From assembly GCA_963700305.1 (NCBI GenBank), contig CAVOXB010000017.1, forward strand, positions 124,001 to 188,000: a stretch of DNA of 64,000 bases, written 5' to 3'. A program made the position numbers and the translations under genes. Origin of the DNA: Desulfomonile sp963700305 (GTDB lineage: Bacteria > Desulfobacterota > Desulfomonilia > Desulfomonilales > Desulfomonilaceae). The notes below the pieces were generated by a model. That model was not told the DNA's origin. It worked only from the letters and a program-made list of their open reading frames with translations, and made no database searches. How positions within the stretch are numbered: the stretch's first letter is position 1; each line of letters opens with the position of its first letter. Of this stretch, positions 42,928-52,657 are shown in pieces.

Positions 42928-43050
42928 CTTGACTCCCTGATTCGGCAGATGCTTGGATTCGCTCTTATCGTGAACGATACCGTTCGCTTTGTTCGTCAGC
43001 ATCCTACATTGGCCAAATGGCGGGCTCGAAGGTCGCCGCTACCAACCAAA

Positions 43051-43227
43051 GTGGCGGCCGGCGTCCATGCCGACCATCTTTTTTGTGGTTAGGCATTTTC
43101 CTGGTTCCCAAGCTTCGCCTGAGAATCCATATATTCTGGGCTCTGTCCGGTAACTGGTTGTAATTCAGAATGATAATGGAGGCGGAGCCTCCCTGTACGC
43201 ATTCCGAGGCAGAGCCTCGGAACGAGG
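43051..43227. repeat. REP element plus a transposase-less RAYT-type repeat pair (REPIN-like)
   Basis: GGCCGGCGTCCATGCCGACC at 43055 belongs to the GACCGGC/GGCCGGC family. From 43091 a degenerate TTCCCAAGCTTCGCCTGAGAA stands opposite GAGGCGGAGCCTC and TTCCGAGGCAGAGCCTCGGAA at about 43181-43219, an inverted pair of the RAYT-type palindromes seen at 35486-36346. Pairs without transposase are thought to be mobilised in trans. Confidence 0.7.
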
Positions 43228-43238
43228 AATAAATAACA

Positions 43239-44120
43239 TCAGATTGCTCGGTATACTCCGTCATCGAGAACTACCAATCCCCGTTTGATCAGCCTCTCAA
43301 GATGCTTTCCCATGATGGCCCTTTCCCCGAAATCAAAGAACTCTTTGGGCTCACGCTTTTTCTTGTAAACGATTCTTTCCTCCACAATTTGAGAAATGGT
43401 TCGAGGCTCCTTCAATAACTCCAGAAGCTTCTGGTCGTGTGCATCAATTACGCTTACATAAGCATCCCATAGGTCTGCGGTCACATTCTCGTGCACTCCT
43501 TTTCCATGGGAACCTATCCAAATGTCAGCGTCAATTGAACGGAGCTTGTTCGCGGACGCTACGGTGGCATCGATGTCTGAACGGGCGTCTCCATACCACG
43601 GACCAAATGAGGTCAAATCATAATCGCCGAGGAACAAGATTTTCTGTTCCCGAAAATATAAGGAGCAGTGACCTGGAGTATGGCCTGGAGTATGTATGAC
43701 CTCAGCCTCTACCCCGCCCAGGTCAAGGATATCTGCTCTCTGGATCAGTCTGTTTGCAGCCCTCGGTTTGAAATGGAACTGCTCATGCATCGTCTTTGTC
43801 CAGGGAGGCCGCTCATCAGCCTCCATTCCGTACGCATCGAAAAAATGATCAAGGCTCTGGAGAGGTTCTGCGTCAAGTTCCGATATCCAGAGCTCTTTCC
43901 CATCAAACAAATCCAGGTGCATGAAATGGTCTTCATGCCAGTGTGACAGGAATATCGCATCGACGCCGGACGAGTCTCGAATCTGAGTGAGACGATCCCT
44001 ATTTGATGCCGGATCAATGAGGAGTTTCACACGTCCATCGATATATAAGGAATGACAATTGGGATAATTGCCCGAGTTATCTCCCGGAATAAATGTCAGA
44101 TCACCGAATCTCTTCTCCAT
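43239..44120 (-). CDS. Metallo-beta-lactamase-fold hydrolase
   Basis: The zinc site is LSHWHEDHFMH (HxHxDH), followed by HTPGHTPGHCSLYF, LFLGDYDLTSFGPWYG and GSHGKGV, which supply the other ligands. A C-terminal helical domain (LLELLKEPRTISQIVEERI...MGKHLERLIKRGLVVLDDG) resembles the winged-helix tail of LACTB2-like enzymes. Length is 293 residues from the ATG at 44120, ten bases after AGGAG; an ATG at 44129 is also possible. Substrate is unknown; hydrolases of acylated thioesters or RNA are both precedented. Confidence 0.85.
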   Translation of the reverse strand: MEKRFGDLTFIPGDNSGNYPNCHSLYIDGRVKLLIDPASNRDRLTQIRDSSGVDAIFLSHWHEDHFMHLDLFDGKELWISELDAEPLQSLDHFFDAYGMEADERPPWTKTMHEQFHFKPRAANRLIQRADILDLGGVEAEVIHTPGHTPGHCSLYFREQKILFLGDYDLTSFGPWYGDARSDIDATVASANKLRSIDADIWIGSHGKGVHENVTADLWDAYVSVIDAHDQKLLELLKEPRTISQIVEERIVYKKKREPKEFFDFGERAIMGKHLERLIKRGLVVLDDGVYRAI

Positions 44121-44243
44121 GAATTTCATTCTCCTCGACGCTGTACAAGCTTAACCAGTAGAGAAGCATCGTACACACCAACACAACAAAATCAATCTTC
44201 AAAAAGATTACCTTTATTGTTTATCCCAAGGAAGCTCGAAAAA

Positions 44244-45686
44244 TTACTTTTTGCCCGATCCGGTTTTCGCAGGGGTGAAAATGTGTATGGCCTTGTTTTC
44301 CACCTGTTCTGCCGCTTCCTCTAATGTCTCGGAAAAAGTCGGATGAGGATGAATCGTCAGAGTCAGATCATCAATATGAGACGCTGAAGCCACAGCAAGA
44401 GCGCCTTCGGAAATCAAATCCGACGCATGTGGCCCCACGATGTGGACTCCTAATATAGTCCCGGAATCGTCGTCAGATACAATCTTCACGAATCCCGGTC
44501 CTTCTTCCGCCATGGTCATAATCCTCCCCAGCGACTTGAACGGAGACAGGCCCGCTTTCACCTTTATGTTTTTCTCTTTGGCTTCGTTTTCAGAGAGGCC
44601 CACGGTGGCTATTTCCGGATCACTGAAGATCACCCCCGGCACTGCTACACCCTCAAATGCCGACGGTTCTCCGGCTATTACTTCAGCGGCTATTTTGCCC
44701 TGATACGAGGCCTTGTGTGCCAGCATCATCCCCGGAATCATGTCGCCGATTGCGAAAATTCCCGGTACAGAGGTTTGCATGAATGCGTTGACCTCAACAA
44801 ATCCTCGCGAATCAAGCTTTACCCCCGCCTTTTTCAGTCCTATGTCGGTCGTGTTGGGACGCCTGCCTATTGCCACCAGTATTTTGTCAGCGGTAACTGA
44901 TTTGTCTCCGTCAGCCGTGGAATACTGCAGTTCCCCGTGAGAATTCTCGCGCTTGAGCCCTTTGACCTTGGCACCAAGTATTAATTCTATATTGAAGCGC
45001 CTCAGAGCGCGTTCCATTGCTTTTCCGATGTCTGCGTCAAGCATTGGGAGAAGCTTGTCCATCGAGTCCAAAATGGTCACATGGGAACCAAGCTTAGCGT
45101 AAAAAGTGCCCATTTCCAGGCCAATTGCGCCCGCGCCTATTACCACCAATCGTTCGGGAATTTCTTTTGGTTCAAGGGCGTCAGTGGAATCGATCACCAG
45201 CTCGCCGTCTCTCGGCATTCCAGGCATTTGAGCTGCAGATGAGCCTGTGGCAAGAATACAGCTCTCAAATTCGAAACGCCGCACCCCTTCAGCAGTTTCA
45301 ACGGAAAAAGACTGCTCGCCCGTGAGACGCGCAGTTCCAGTCACCACCTCAATTTTGTGCTGCGACAGGAGTGACGCTATACCTTTTCGGAGCTTTTCCA
45401 CCACATCGTTCTTCCATTTCGCAAGCTTGGTGAGATCAACCTGGACGTCTCTCACGATCAGGCCGATCTTGTCAGCTTCTTCGATATGCTTTTTGAGATC
45501 CGCGACATGTATCAACGCCTTGGACGGGATGCATCCCCAATTGAGACATACTCCGCCCAACTCCTCTTTTTCCACCAGAGTAACTTCCAGACCCAATTGA
45601 GCCGCTCGGATGGCCGCGACATAACCGCCAGGGCCTCCACCAATTACGGCAACCTGGGTTCCCTGGGCAAAATCACCTACTACCAT
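44244..45686 (-). CDS. lpd: Dihydrolipoamide dehydrogenase (E3)
   Basis: Reoxidises dihydrolipoamide of 2-oxoacid dehydrogenase complexes with NAD+. FAD site VAVIGGGPGGYVAA; redox disulphide Cys47/Cys52 in GGVCLNWGCIPSKA; NAD site VVIGAGAIGLEMG; IGRRPNT; second FAD motif GIFAIGD; catalytic His in IHPHPTFSETLEEA. 480 residues, intact. It is separated from E2 by a 570-base repeat-rich gap but points the same way, so it may belong to the lipB-E1-E2 operon or have its own promoter. Confidence 0.96.
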   Translation of the reverse strand: MVVGDFAQGTQVAVIGGGPGGYVAAIRAAQLGLEVTLVEKEELGGVCLNWGCIPSKALIHVADLKKHIEEADKIGLIVRDVQVDLTKLAKWKNDVVEKLRKGIASLLSQHKIEVVTGTARLTGEQSFSVETAEGVRRFEFESCILATGSSAAQMPGMPRDGELVIDSTDALEPKEIPERLVVIGAGAIGLEMGTFYAKLGSHVTILDSMDKLLPMLDADIGKAMERALRRFNIELILGAKVKGLKRENSHGELQYSTADGDKSVTADKILVAIGRRPNTTDIGLKKAGVKLDSRGFVEVNAFMQTSVPGIFAIGDMIPGMMLAHKASYQGKIAAEVIAGEPSAFEGVAVPGVIFSDPEIATVGLSENEAKEKNIKVKAGLSPFKSLGRIMTMAEEGPGFVKIVSDDDSGTILGVHIVGPHASDLISEGALAVASASHIDDLTLTIHPHPTFSETLEEAAEQVENKAIHIFTPAKTGSGKK

Positions 45687-46259
45687 TGAAGTTCTCCTTC
45701 GCTAGAGCCTGGTTGAGTCGCTGATCGCCGCACTCGTGACCGGCAAGATGCCGGTCCTACCGGCCCTTGCCGTCATTCCGTCGAAAGACGGAATCCAGGT
45801 TGTCTCAATATTTCTTCTAGGCCCTGGCTTTCGCCAACAGGTGTTAGAATGAGCACAGTTTGGTTTTTCTGTCGTAGCGCCCGCGTCTTTTCCGGCCACG
45901 TGATTGGCTCCCTATGACCATTGGGAAGAGTTTGAGTTTTCTTGTGGGCAGCACGAATCCGCCTGCTTCTTGGCACCGCCCTAGGCCGGCAGAGACGCCG
46001 GCCGCTACGAAGACAATGTTACTTGCCATGTCGCTGCTGCCCGAGACTGTTTGCCAGCAATGTCTTCACTAGGTTATCTCAACGCCTATGGACCATCGCC
46101 TAAGGGACGATTACGCCTGCGGCGTGATCGTGGGAATTGACGCTGATTCAACAACATTGCCCCGGGTCCATCCCCAAAAACTCTTAATTATTGCAGTTCG
46201 CTCCAATTGCTGAACCCATTGGGTTCAACGAATGACCGCTGTCTCTGATGTTTTCCGCC
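45687..46259. other. Repeat-rich gap between E2 and lpd
   Basis: 573 bases with no supported gene. It contains GACCGGC-aagat-GCCGGTC (45738-45756), a hairpin ATTCCGTCGAAAGACGGAAT (45775-45794) that recurs at 52940, GGCCGGC-agagac-GCCGGCC (about 45983-46003), and the conserved terminator-tail repeat at 46160-46197. Short frames here are repeat-derived. Confidence 0.7.
46160..46197 (+). repeat. Conserved tail repeat, copy 3, without hairpin
   Basis: CCATCCCCAAAAACTCTTAA and the next bases through TTGCAGTT match the tails at 35409-35446 and 37569-37612. The GC-rich hairpin that precedes it elsewhere is absent apart from CCCCGGGTCC. Confidence 0.7.
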
Positions 46260-47612
46260 TTACGAGATGTCCACCAGCATGCGCATGGGATCTTCCAAGA
46301 GACCCACCACAAAATTCATATATCGAGCTGCATCGGCCCCGTCCAAAACTCTATGATCGAACGACAGAGTCAAAGGCATCATCGTACGAATCACAATCTG
46401 CCCTTCATGGGCCACAGGTCGCTGCCGTGCCCTCAAAGGGCAGAGTATGGCCACTTGCGGGTGCACTATTATTGGAGTGGCCCACGTTCCTCCCAATGCA
46501 CCCACGTTGGTTATCGTGAACGTGCCGCCACGCATGCTATCCAGATCTATCGATCTTTCTCTGGCCTTTTTGCTGAGTCCCTGCAGTTCTGCGGCAATTT
46601 GCAGCACAGATTTCCTGTCCACATCTCGAATCACTGGAACCATGAGGCCGGCTTCAGTATCAGTAGCGAATCCGATGTGATAATAATCTTTGTATACGAT
46701 CTCCCCTGAGTAGTCGTCCAAAGAGCAATTCAACATAGGATACAACTTCAAACCGGTCGCGGCGGCCTTTACCAGAAACGACAGCACGGTCAGTTTGATT
46801 GCCCGGCTTTCTGCCAGCGGTTTTTCCCGTTCCACCACTGACATGAGCTCCGTGACATCAGCCTCGTCAAAATGCGTTACGTGCGGAATGGTTGACTTGG
46901 ATCGCACCATGACCTCAGCCGTGCGTTTTCGTACACCTTTGAGATGCTCGCGGCGAGTCGGTCCGTATCTTTCGAAATCGTAAACGGCACGCGGAGGCTG
47001 AATTACAACAGGGACTGCCGGTGTTTCGAGAATTGGAGCTGCCGGCGCAGCAGCGACTTCGGGTTTTGCGGCGGCTTTGCGGACGTCTTCGTCGGTTATG
47101 CGACCGTGGGGCCCGGTCCCTTTGACGGTCGTAATGTCAATCTTAAGCTCCCTGGCGAGTTTTCGAGTATGTGGAGTTGCCTGGACCTGCACTCGTTCCG
47201 CGGGAGGCGCTTCGTCCGCTTTGGTGGGCACTTCACGGGTCGCCACGGCGGGACGCTCCGGTTTGGGTGGGGCCTCTTCGGGTTTCGTGGCAACCGCTTT
47301 TCTTTCCTCAGCAGGGGGCTCCTTTTCCTTGGCTTCAGTAGGTTTTGCAGCTTCCGCGGCTTGAGCGGCTTCAGCCTCGGTTTCGATTACCAGCAAGGCT
47401 TCGCCGACTCTCACAGAGTCGCCAGGTTTTTGGGGTATCTCAACAACCACTCCGCCTACCGGTGAAGGTAATTCGACAACCGCTTTATCGGTTTCAATCC
47501 TGACCACAGGCTGATCTGCCTTTACTCTATCACCGGCCTGGACGAGGTATTCAACGATCTCAGCTTCGGCAATTCCTTCCCCTACGTCCGGCAGCTTAAA
47601 AACATGCTTCAT
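46260..47612 (-). CDS. Dihydrolipoamide acyltransferase (E2) of a 2-oxoacid dehydrogenase complex
   Basis: 450 residues. Lipoyl domain with Lys43 in IETDKAVVELPSP; a long Ala/Pro/Glu/Lys-rich linker (about 80-145); an E1/E3-binding domain (TPHTRKLARELKIDITTVKG, GPHGRITDEDV); and a catalytic domain ending LSFDHRVLDGADAARYM with the active-site His. The lipoyl start KHVFKLPDVGEGIAEAEIVE resembles branched-chain 2-oxoacid dehydrogenase E2 more than pyruvate E2, but the specificity is not settled. It sits 22 bases after E1beta. Intact. Confidence 0.94.
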   Translation of the reverse strand: MKHVFKLPDVGEGIAEAEIVEYLVQAGDRVKADQPVVRIETDKAVVELPSPVGGVVVEIPQKPGDSVRVGEALLVIETEAEAAQAAEAAKPTEAKEKEPPAEERKAVATKPEEAPPKPERPAVATREVPTKADEAPPAERVQVQATPHTRKLARELKIDITTVKGTGPHGRITDEDVRKAAAKPEVAAAPAAPILETPAVPVVIQPPRAVYDFERYGPTRREHLKGVRKRTAEVMVRSKSTIPHVTHFDEADVTELMSVVEREKPLAESRAIKLTVLSFLVKAAATGLKLYPMLNCSLDDYSGEIVYKDYYHIGFATDTEAGLMVPVIRDVDRKSVLQIAAELQGLSKKARERSIDLDSMRGGTFTITNVGALGGTWATPIIVHPQVAILCPLRARQRPVAHEGQIVIRTMMPLTLSFDHRVLDGADAARYMNFVVGLLEDPMRMLVDIS

Positions 47613-47634
47613 GAATGTGACCTCCCCTGTTTAA

Positions 47635-48612
47635 TTAGAACTGCACGGTTTCGTGAATCGCTCGAACCACTTGCTCAGAATCAGGGTAATTGTATTCTTC
47701 CAGCTTAGAGAGTGGCGGTATCACGTCGTTTCCGGTTACTCGCCTGATGGGAGCCTGTAGCGACAGCAGACACCTCTCCGCCACCTGAGCGGCAATTTCC
47801 GCGCCTACCCCGAACGATCGTGGGGCTTCGTGGCAAATGATCAACCGGCCCGTCTTATTCACTGAAGTGGTGATAGCGTTGATGTCAAACGGCCATACGG
47901 TGCGGAGATCTATGACCTCTGCCTGAACGCCTTCTGACGCCACATGTTGAGCCGCCCTTTCGCAGACGCTAACCATTCCACCGTATGTGACGATCGTAAC
48001 ATCATCACCTTCCTGCACTAATCTTGCCTCGCCCAGAGGCACTCGATGATCGCCTTCAGGCACTTCCTCTTTGAACAGACGATAAAGACGCTTGGGCTCC
48101 AGGAATATCACTGTATCCGGATCTTCTATGGACGAGGTCAGAAGTCCCTTGGCATCCGATGGAGTAGATGGAATGACCACCTTCATGCCTGGAAGGTGAG
48201 CGAAAAGCACCTCCGGAGCATCCGAATGATGTTCCAGGGCTCGCACACCTGCCCCATACGGGGCCCTTATCACCAGAGGCACGTTGAAAACACCCTGAGA
48301 ACGCCTTCTCAGTCGAGACGCATGGCTGTAAACCTGGTCAAAGGCCTTGAACATAAAGCCCTCGAATTGAATTTCCGCGATGGGCCGCATTCCGTACACG
48401 GCCATGCCGATTGCTGAACCGACGATGCAGCTTTCAGCAAGAGGAGTATCGACTACCCGCATAGGACCGAATTTTTCGACAAGCCCGACTGTTGCTCTAA
48501 AAACTCCTCCGTCCACGCCCACGTCTTCGCCCAGGACAACTATTCTTTCATCTTTCGCCATCAACTCATGGAGCGTGGCGTTAATTGCTTCAACCATAGA
48601 TAAGCGTGCCAT
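47635..48612 (-). CDS. 2-oxoacid dehydrogenase E1 beta subunit
   Basis: 325 residues starting MARLSMVEAINATLHELMAK at 48612; the upstream open frame is the antisense-like extension through E1alpha and is rejected. Family marks are LGEDVGVDGGVFRAT, DTPLAESCIVGSAIGMA, IQFEGFMFKAFDQVYSHASR and GAGVRALEHHSD. It forms the ThDP-binding heterotetramer with E1alpha, whose stop lies four bases upstream; the ribosome-binding site GAGAGG lies inside the E1alpha end, so translation is coupled. Confidence 0.95.
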   Translation of the reverse strand: MARLSMVEAINATLHELMAKDERIVVLGEDVGVDGGVFRATVGLVEKFGPMRVVDTPLAESCIVGSAIGMAVYGMRPIAEIQFEGFMFKAFDQVYSHASRLRRRSQGVFNVPLVIRAPYGAGVRALEHHSDAPEVLFAHLPGMKVVIPSTPSDAKGLLTSSIEDPDTVIFLEPKRLYRLFKEEVPEGDHRVPLGEARLVQEGDDVTIVTYGGMVSVCERAAQHVASEGVQAEVIDLRTVWPFDINAITTSVNKTGRLIICHEAPRSFGVGAEIAAQVAERCLLSLQAPIRRVTGNDVIPPLSKLEEYNYPDSEQVVRAIHETVQF

Positions 48613-48616
48613 GTTT

Positions 48617-49688
48617 TTACCTCTCAACTTCGCCCAGACGGTTGAGCATTTGATCTTTTTGCTCCCGCAGGTGCCACGGCATTTCTGCGTACATGTGATC
48701 AAACATTTCAGTAGGATGCGGCAAAGGCATCGCCTCATAGTCTTGAACCGCCTTCTCAACCTCCGCGGTCAATTCAGCTTGCAGGTCGGCCTCTTTATTG
48801 TCATCCCATCCATGATTGTCATTAAGAAACTTTCGCAGTCGGTCGATTGGATCTTTCGCTCTCCAGGGGCCGATCATTTCTTCGGGGCGGTATCTGTTTG
48901 CGTCGTCTGACGTAGTATGGTCGTCCATCCGATAGGTAACCAGTTCCACCAACGACGGCTTGTATTCGGACCTCGCCTCTTCCAGCAACCTTTTCAACGT
49001 TAAATAAACTGCGAAAACATCATTTCCGTCAACGCGCTCGCCGTTGATGCCATAAGCTTGCGCTTTTTGAGCAATCGTTTCCGACGCTGTCTGCTGGTGA
49101 AGCGGGACTGAAATGGCCCAATGATTGTTCTGAATCACGAACACTACCGGAAGCTTGAACACGCCTGCAAAATTGAGGCTTTCGTGAAAATCGCCCTGAG
49201 AGGTGGATCCGTCGCCTGAGCTGGACATTACAGAAATCTTTTCTCCTCGCATCTTCGCTCCAAAGGCTATTCCCACAGCATGGCACAAGTGTGAGCCCAC
49301 AGTAATGCATACAGGCAACATATGAGCATCTTCGGGTGGGGCAGCGCCTCTTTCATCTCCACCCCAGGTACTGAAACAGTTTCGCTGGTTGGGCTCCTCT
49401 CGCGAACATTGCTCCATATTCACGAAACGCCGGGCAAAACCAATCACCGGGTCCAAGCGCCAATCCCATGCCTATATTAGAAGCTTCCTGGCCGCGGACT
49501 GAGGCTAGAGTCCCCAGCCGACCCTGCCGCTGAAGGCTGAGGGCTTTGGTATTCCAAAGACGTGTAAACATCATGAGGCGATACATCTTGATCCTGTCCG
49601 CCTCGGGAATCCCCTCGATCGCGGAAAGGTCCGCCTTACCCTCGGGGTCCATTACTCGAAACATGTCTTCCTTGGTCATGTGCCTCAT
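48617..49688 (-). CDS. 2-oxoacid dehydrogenase E1 alpha subunit (one frameshift)
   Basis: ThDP-dependent decarboxylase subunit. First part: MFTRLWNTKALSLQRQGRLG, SVRGQEASNIGMGLAL, and FCPAFREYGAMFARG. The frame breaks at 49364, where CTGGGGTGGAG with one G fewer reads YLGGDERGAAPPEDAHML and joins the second part. That part holds HLCHAVGIAFGAKMRG, the ThDP motif SSGDGSTSQGDFHESLNFAG...QNNHWAIS and YRMDDHTTSDDANRYR. Repaired length is about 356 residues. Its start overlaps the lipB stop by ATGA. The homopolymer origin of the shift suggests a sequence error. Confidence 0.9.
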
Positions 49689-50374
49689 CCATTCCTCATG
49701 TTCTGTATCGGTTCCGTTGCTGACATTATTCTTTCGAGGACCTCAGGAGATATCCTCGATGGCTCTCGCCGAAACACCGAAGCGAAACATTCAATTGTTT
49801 TGTCGATGACCTTTTCCCTTGGCGGCGCTTCCCCCAGTACTTTTTCGAGAGTTGTCAGCCGGGCCCCTTCAATACCACAGGGCCGCACGTACGCCGACGG
49901 GGAAATGTCTCCTTCCAGATTAATGGCAAAACCGAAGCTTGTCACCCAATTGCTTACCCTGACTCCCATGGAAACGATCTTTTTACCCCCTATCCACAAT
50001 CCTAAGTGCGCCGCGGAATCACGCTTTCGATGAACTTTGAGTCCGAAGCTGTCTAGTGTTTCGATTCCTACCTGCTCCAGTTTGTTCATGTATGCAGGAA
50101 TATCTCTTTCTTTTTTGCCCAAAGCAATTACCGGATAGCATACAACCTGCCCAGGCCAATGATACGTGATTCCGCCCCCCCGCACCGATCGAACGAACTC
50201 TATTCCCTCTCGCTGGAGCCTTTCGACCGGCACCAGGAGATCCTTCGGCTGAACATGATGGCGATCCCTGAGCCCCACACTAACTGTCTTGGGATGCGCA
50301 AGAAAAAACAGCAAATCAGGCAGATTATCTCTGATTTCGAAAATTCCGACCTGCAGCCATGAAGCTTTCCGCAT
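49685..50374 (-). CDS. lipB: Octanoyltransferase LipB
   Basis: Transfers octanoate from acyl carrier protein to lipoyl domains, the first step of lipoylation. SVRGGGITYHWPGQVVCYPV is the family signature; Cys166 in YVRPCGIEG and a Lys in GGKKIVSMGV form the catalytic pair. The usual HGFALN reads FGFAIN. 229 residues, intact. Placement as first gene before E1alpha-E1beta-E2 makes functional sense because E2 needs a lipoyl group; lipA is not in the window. Confidence 0.93.
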   Translation of the reverse strand: MRKASWLQVGIFEIRDNLPDLLFFLAHPKTVSVGLRDRHHVQPKDLLVPVERLQREGIEFVRSVRGGGITYHWPGQVVCYPVIALGKKERDIPAYMNKLEQVGIETLDSFGLKVHRKRDSAAHLGLWIGGKKIVSMGVRVSNWVTSFGFAINLEGDISPSAYVRPCGIEGARLTTLEKVLGEAPPREKVIDKTIECFASVFRREPSRISPEVLERIMSATEPIQNMRNG

Positions 50375-50722
50375 ATGGGACTGTAGTTTGATCCAAATTT
50401 ATCACTAAATATTTATTATTTAACACCTGTCCCCGCAATCACATTAAAGATCATGTTGTGGGTGATCCAAAACAATTCCTCTCCAGCAATTTCGATTAAC
50501 GTATATTACCACCACCGCACAAGCAGGAAAAGCCACTTGCTGAGGATCAGACAATAACATTAGTCGGTGCTCGCTCGACCGCCATCCAAGCGCCTTAGAA
50601 AGCCTGAATCCGAAATGGCAACGACATTAGGCCAATTATTTTCATAAAACCGTTTGGTTCCCGAATTGCGTCCGTTATACTGCGGTTGTGACCGATCTGT
50701 ACAAATTAAGGAGATTGGAGTC
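50375..50722. other. Divergent gap, lipB (-) / universal stress protein (+)
   Basis: 348 bases. AAGGAG just before 50723 is the ribosome-binding site for the stress protein. I see no repeats, terminators or consensus promoter elements I would defend. Confidence 0.4.
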
Positions 50723-51163
50723 ATGATCCCGAAAAAAATTCTATATTGCGCAGATTTCTCGGAAAACTCGGAACGGGCGGCTAGAGTGGCGCTGAGTTAT
50801 GCCAAGACCTTCGGATCCGACCTGCTGATCGTGAATGTCATAAATACCAGATTCCTGAGGCATCCTGCCTTGATAGACCTTCCAGTGTACGGTGAAGCGC
50901 TGGATTCAGTTGAAAAGACAGCTCAGGAACGACTAGAGGAAGTGGGCGAAAAATTCAGGCGTGATATTCCAAATGCAAAAACTTTTTCAAGAATAGGGAT
51001 CCCTGGCGAAGAAATCGTGAAGCTCGCTGCCGATGAATCCGTGGACCTCATCATAATGGGCACTCACGGAAGGACTGGACTGAGTCATTTACTTCTGGGA
51101 AGCACAGCAGAGACAGTAGTGCGCACAGCACAGTGTCCAGTGCTGACCGTGAAATCTGAATAG
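50723..51163 (+). CDS. Universal stress protein, UspA family
   Basis: 146 residues starting MIPKKILYCADFSENSERAA at 50723 after AAGGAGATTGGAGTC; an earlier in-frame start would only add residues not typical of the family. The ATP-binding motif GTHGRTGLSHLLLGSTAE...CPVLTVK is complete, so it is the ATP-binding subtype. It is a single-domain protein, probably dimeric and cytoplasmic, and monocistronic. Confidence 0.92.
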   Translation: MIPKKILYCADFSENSERAARVALSYAKTFGSDLLIVNVINTRFLRHPALIDLPVYGEALDSVEKTAQERLEEVGEKFRRDIPNAKTFSRIGIPGEEIVKLAADESVDLIIMGTHGRTGLSHLLLGSTAETVVRTAQCPVLTVKSE

Positions 51164-51290
51164 CTCTTTGAGTGTGCTTACAAATTCTTGCCGGATTCGA
51201 TTACGCGACTCCTGTTGTCTCCTTGCAAGAGGCTCTGGAGAAGCCAACCGAAAGCGCGGCGTGGTGGTTTTTTCCATGAAAAGCTTGCAG

Positions 51291-51312
51291 TGACCGGCAT
51301 TACGTCGGTCCT
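51291..51312. repeat. Degenerate REP-like palindrome
   Basis: GTGACCGGCATTACGTCGGT followed by CCTGCAAGCG resembles the GACCGGC family, with imperfect arms. It lies between the stress-protein gene and livK (convergent). Confidence 0.5.
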
Positions 51313-51436
51313 GCAAGCGCTTTTATGCTATCCTGTGCGTTCGGATTAGCGATTCGGGGAGGTGTTTCCTCTGCGTCTTCTCTTACCGCTTAGGCATGCC
51401 TCAAAAAAGATGGCCACCAAGGGCTTTGGCCTGGGC

Positions 51437-52657
51437 CTATTCTTCCCTCGCCTTCTTGATTTCTTCGACAGTCGGCATGATGTCTGCCGCAGGGATAGTC
51501 TCGATTTTGTCGGCCATTAGAAAGTCGTAGCCAGGGACCGACTTGGTTACCCCGACGAACATGGGGAGCATCAACTGATGGTCGAATTCTCTTATGGTAA
51601 GTTTTCCGACCGGACTATCAAGCGTCATTCCTGCAAGGGCGTCAACGAATTTCTCTCGATCCACGGCACCTGCTTTTTCGAAGGCCTTTGCAATGAACTG
51701 ACCTGAAATGTAACCGCAGAATGACGCAACTGATGGATAGTTATTATATTTCTTCTTATAATTTTCGACGAAAGCCTTATTTTCGGGAGTGTCAGGATAA
51801 TAGAATAGATACGGCGACGTTCCCAGGACGCCCTCCGGTGCTTCCGCGCCTAAAGGTTTAAGAGTAGAAAGCTCGATTGCCGTATGCATTAGAAACGGGA
51901 CTTTTTGATTGAAGCCGGTGGCTTTGGCTGTTTTCAGGAACGGTACGCAACCCGCCCCTCCAGTTGCCATGATTACCGCATCCGGCTTAACCGACAGGAT
52001 CGAAGTAATGTATGGAATGAAATCAGGCTCACCCACTTTCCACCATGATTCACCCATCAAGTTGACTTCAGGCTTAAGTTTTTTCAAATTGGACCAAATC
52101 TCCGAACCCATAGCGTGTCCGAATTCGTAATCATCCCCTGCAATCCAATAATTGACGTAGGGTCGCTTCGAGAGCGCTATTGCTGCCGCTCGGCCAATCA
52201 TAGCAGTGTTTTCATTAAGAGAAAAAATGTATCTGTGACCTTTAGCTCCAGTGATTTTCGCGCTTTTGGCAAACATCACCACGAACGGAATTTTTTCTTT
52301 TTTTACCACATCGGAGACTGCCAGAGTGACAGCGCTGTTAGTAGTACCAGCGAGGATATCAACGTTCTCTCTCATGATGAGCTCTCTCGCAGCGCTGAGG
52401 CCCAGGTCCACCTTAAATTTGTCATCCCTTGTCACGAAGACGAGTTGTCTTCCCAGCACACCGCCTTTGGCATTAATCTCATCCAGGGCAAGTTTGAAGC
52501 CGTCTTTGACGTCGTTGCAGTACACGCTGGGGGGACCGGTATACGAATCCACAAGACCGATCTTTATGGGGTCCGCCGCAAAGCTAGGGCATGAAACTAC
52601 CGAAAAGACCGCTCCCAGGATTGCCAAGCAGATGATTGCCCATCTCTGTTTCTTCAT
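51437..52657 (-). CDS. Periplasmic substrate-binding protein of a branched-chain amino acid-type ABC transporter
   Basis: 406 residues with a signal peptide (MKKQRWAIICLAILGAVFSV...FAA). The mature start DPIKIGLVDSYTGPPSVY, GGVLGRQLVFVTRDDKFKVD and TTNSAVTLAVSDVVKKEKI fit the LivK/amide-binding type 1 periplasmic fold. No transporter genes adjoin it; the only livMGF set is 40 kb away at 8.7-11.4 kb, so it may be an orphan binding protein. The ligand is not predictable; related proteins bind Leu/Ile/Val, amides or aromatic acids. Confidence 0.88.
   Translation of the reverse strand: MKKQRWAIICLAILGAVFSVVSCPSFAADPIKIGLVDSYTGPPSVYCNDVKDGFKLALDEINAKGGVLGRQLVFVTRDDKFKVDLGLSAARELIMRENVDILAGTTNSAVTLAVSDVVKKEKIPFVVMFAKSAKITGAKGHRYIFSLNENTAMIGRAAAIALSKRPYVNYWIAGDDYEFGHAMGSEIWSNLKKLKPEVNLMGESWWKVGEPDFIPYITSILSVKPDAVIMATGGAGCVPFLKTAKATGFNQKVPFLMHTAIELSTLKPLGAEAPEGVLGTSPYLFYYPDTPENKAFVENYKKKYNNYPSVASFCGYISGQFIAKAFEKAGAVDREKFVDALAGMTLDSPVGKLTIREFDHQLMLPMFVGVTKSVPGYDFLMADKIETIPAADIMPTVEEIKKAREE

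Noticed and set aside
43051..43077. REP copies as rho-independent terminators
   Set aside because: They lack a following T run and occur in both orientations and in a coding region, so they are better called repeats.
47635..48759. E1beta start at 48759
   Set aside because: The first 49 codons read through the end of E1alpha in another frame and are rich in Arg and Cys without similarity.
51437..52657. Assigning livK to the livMGF system at 8.7-11.4 kb
   Set aside because: The distance is 40 kb and the ligand class is unknown; naming it as the partner would be a guess.
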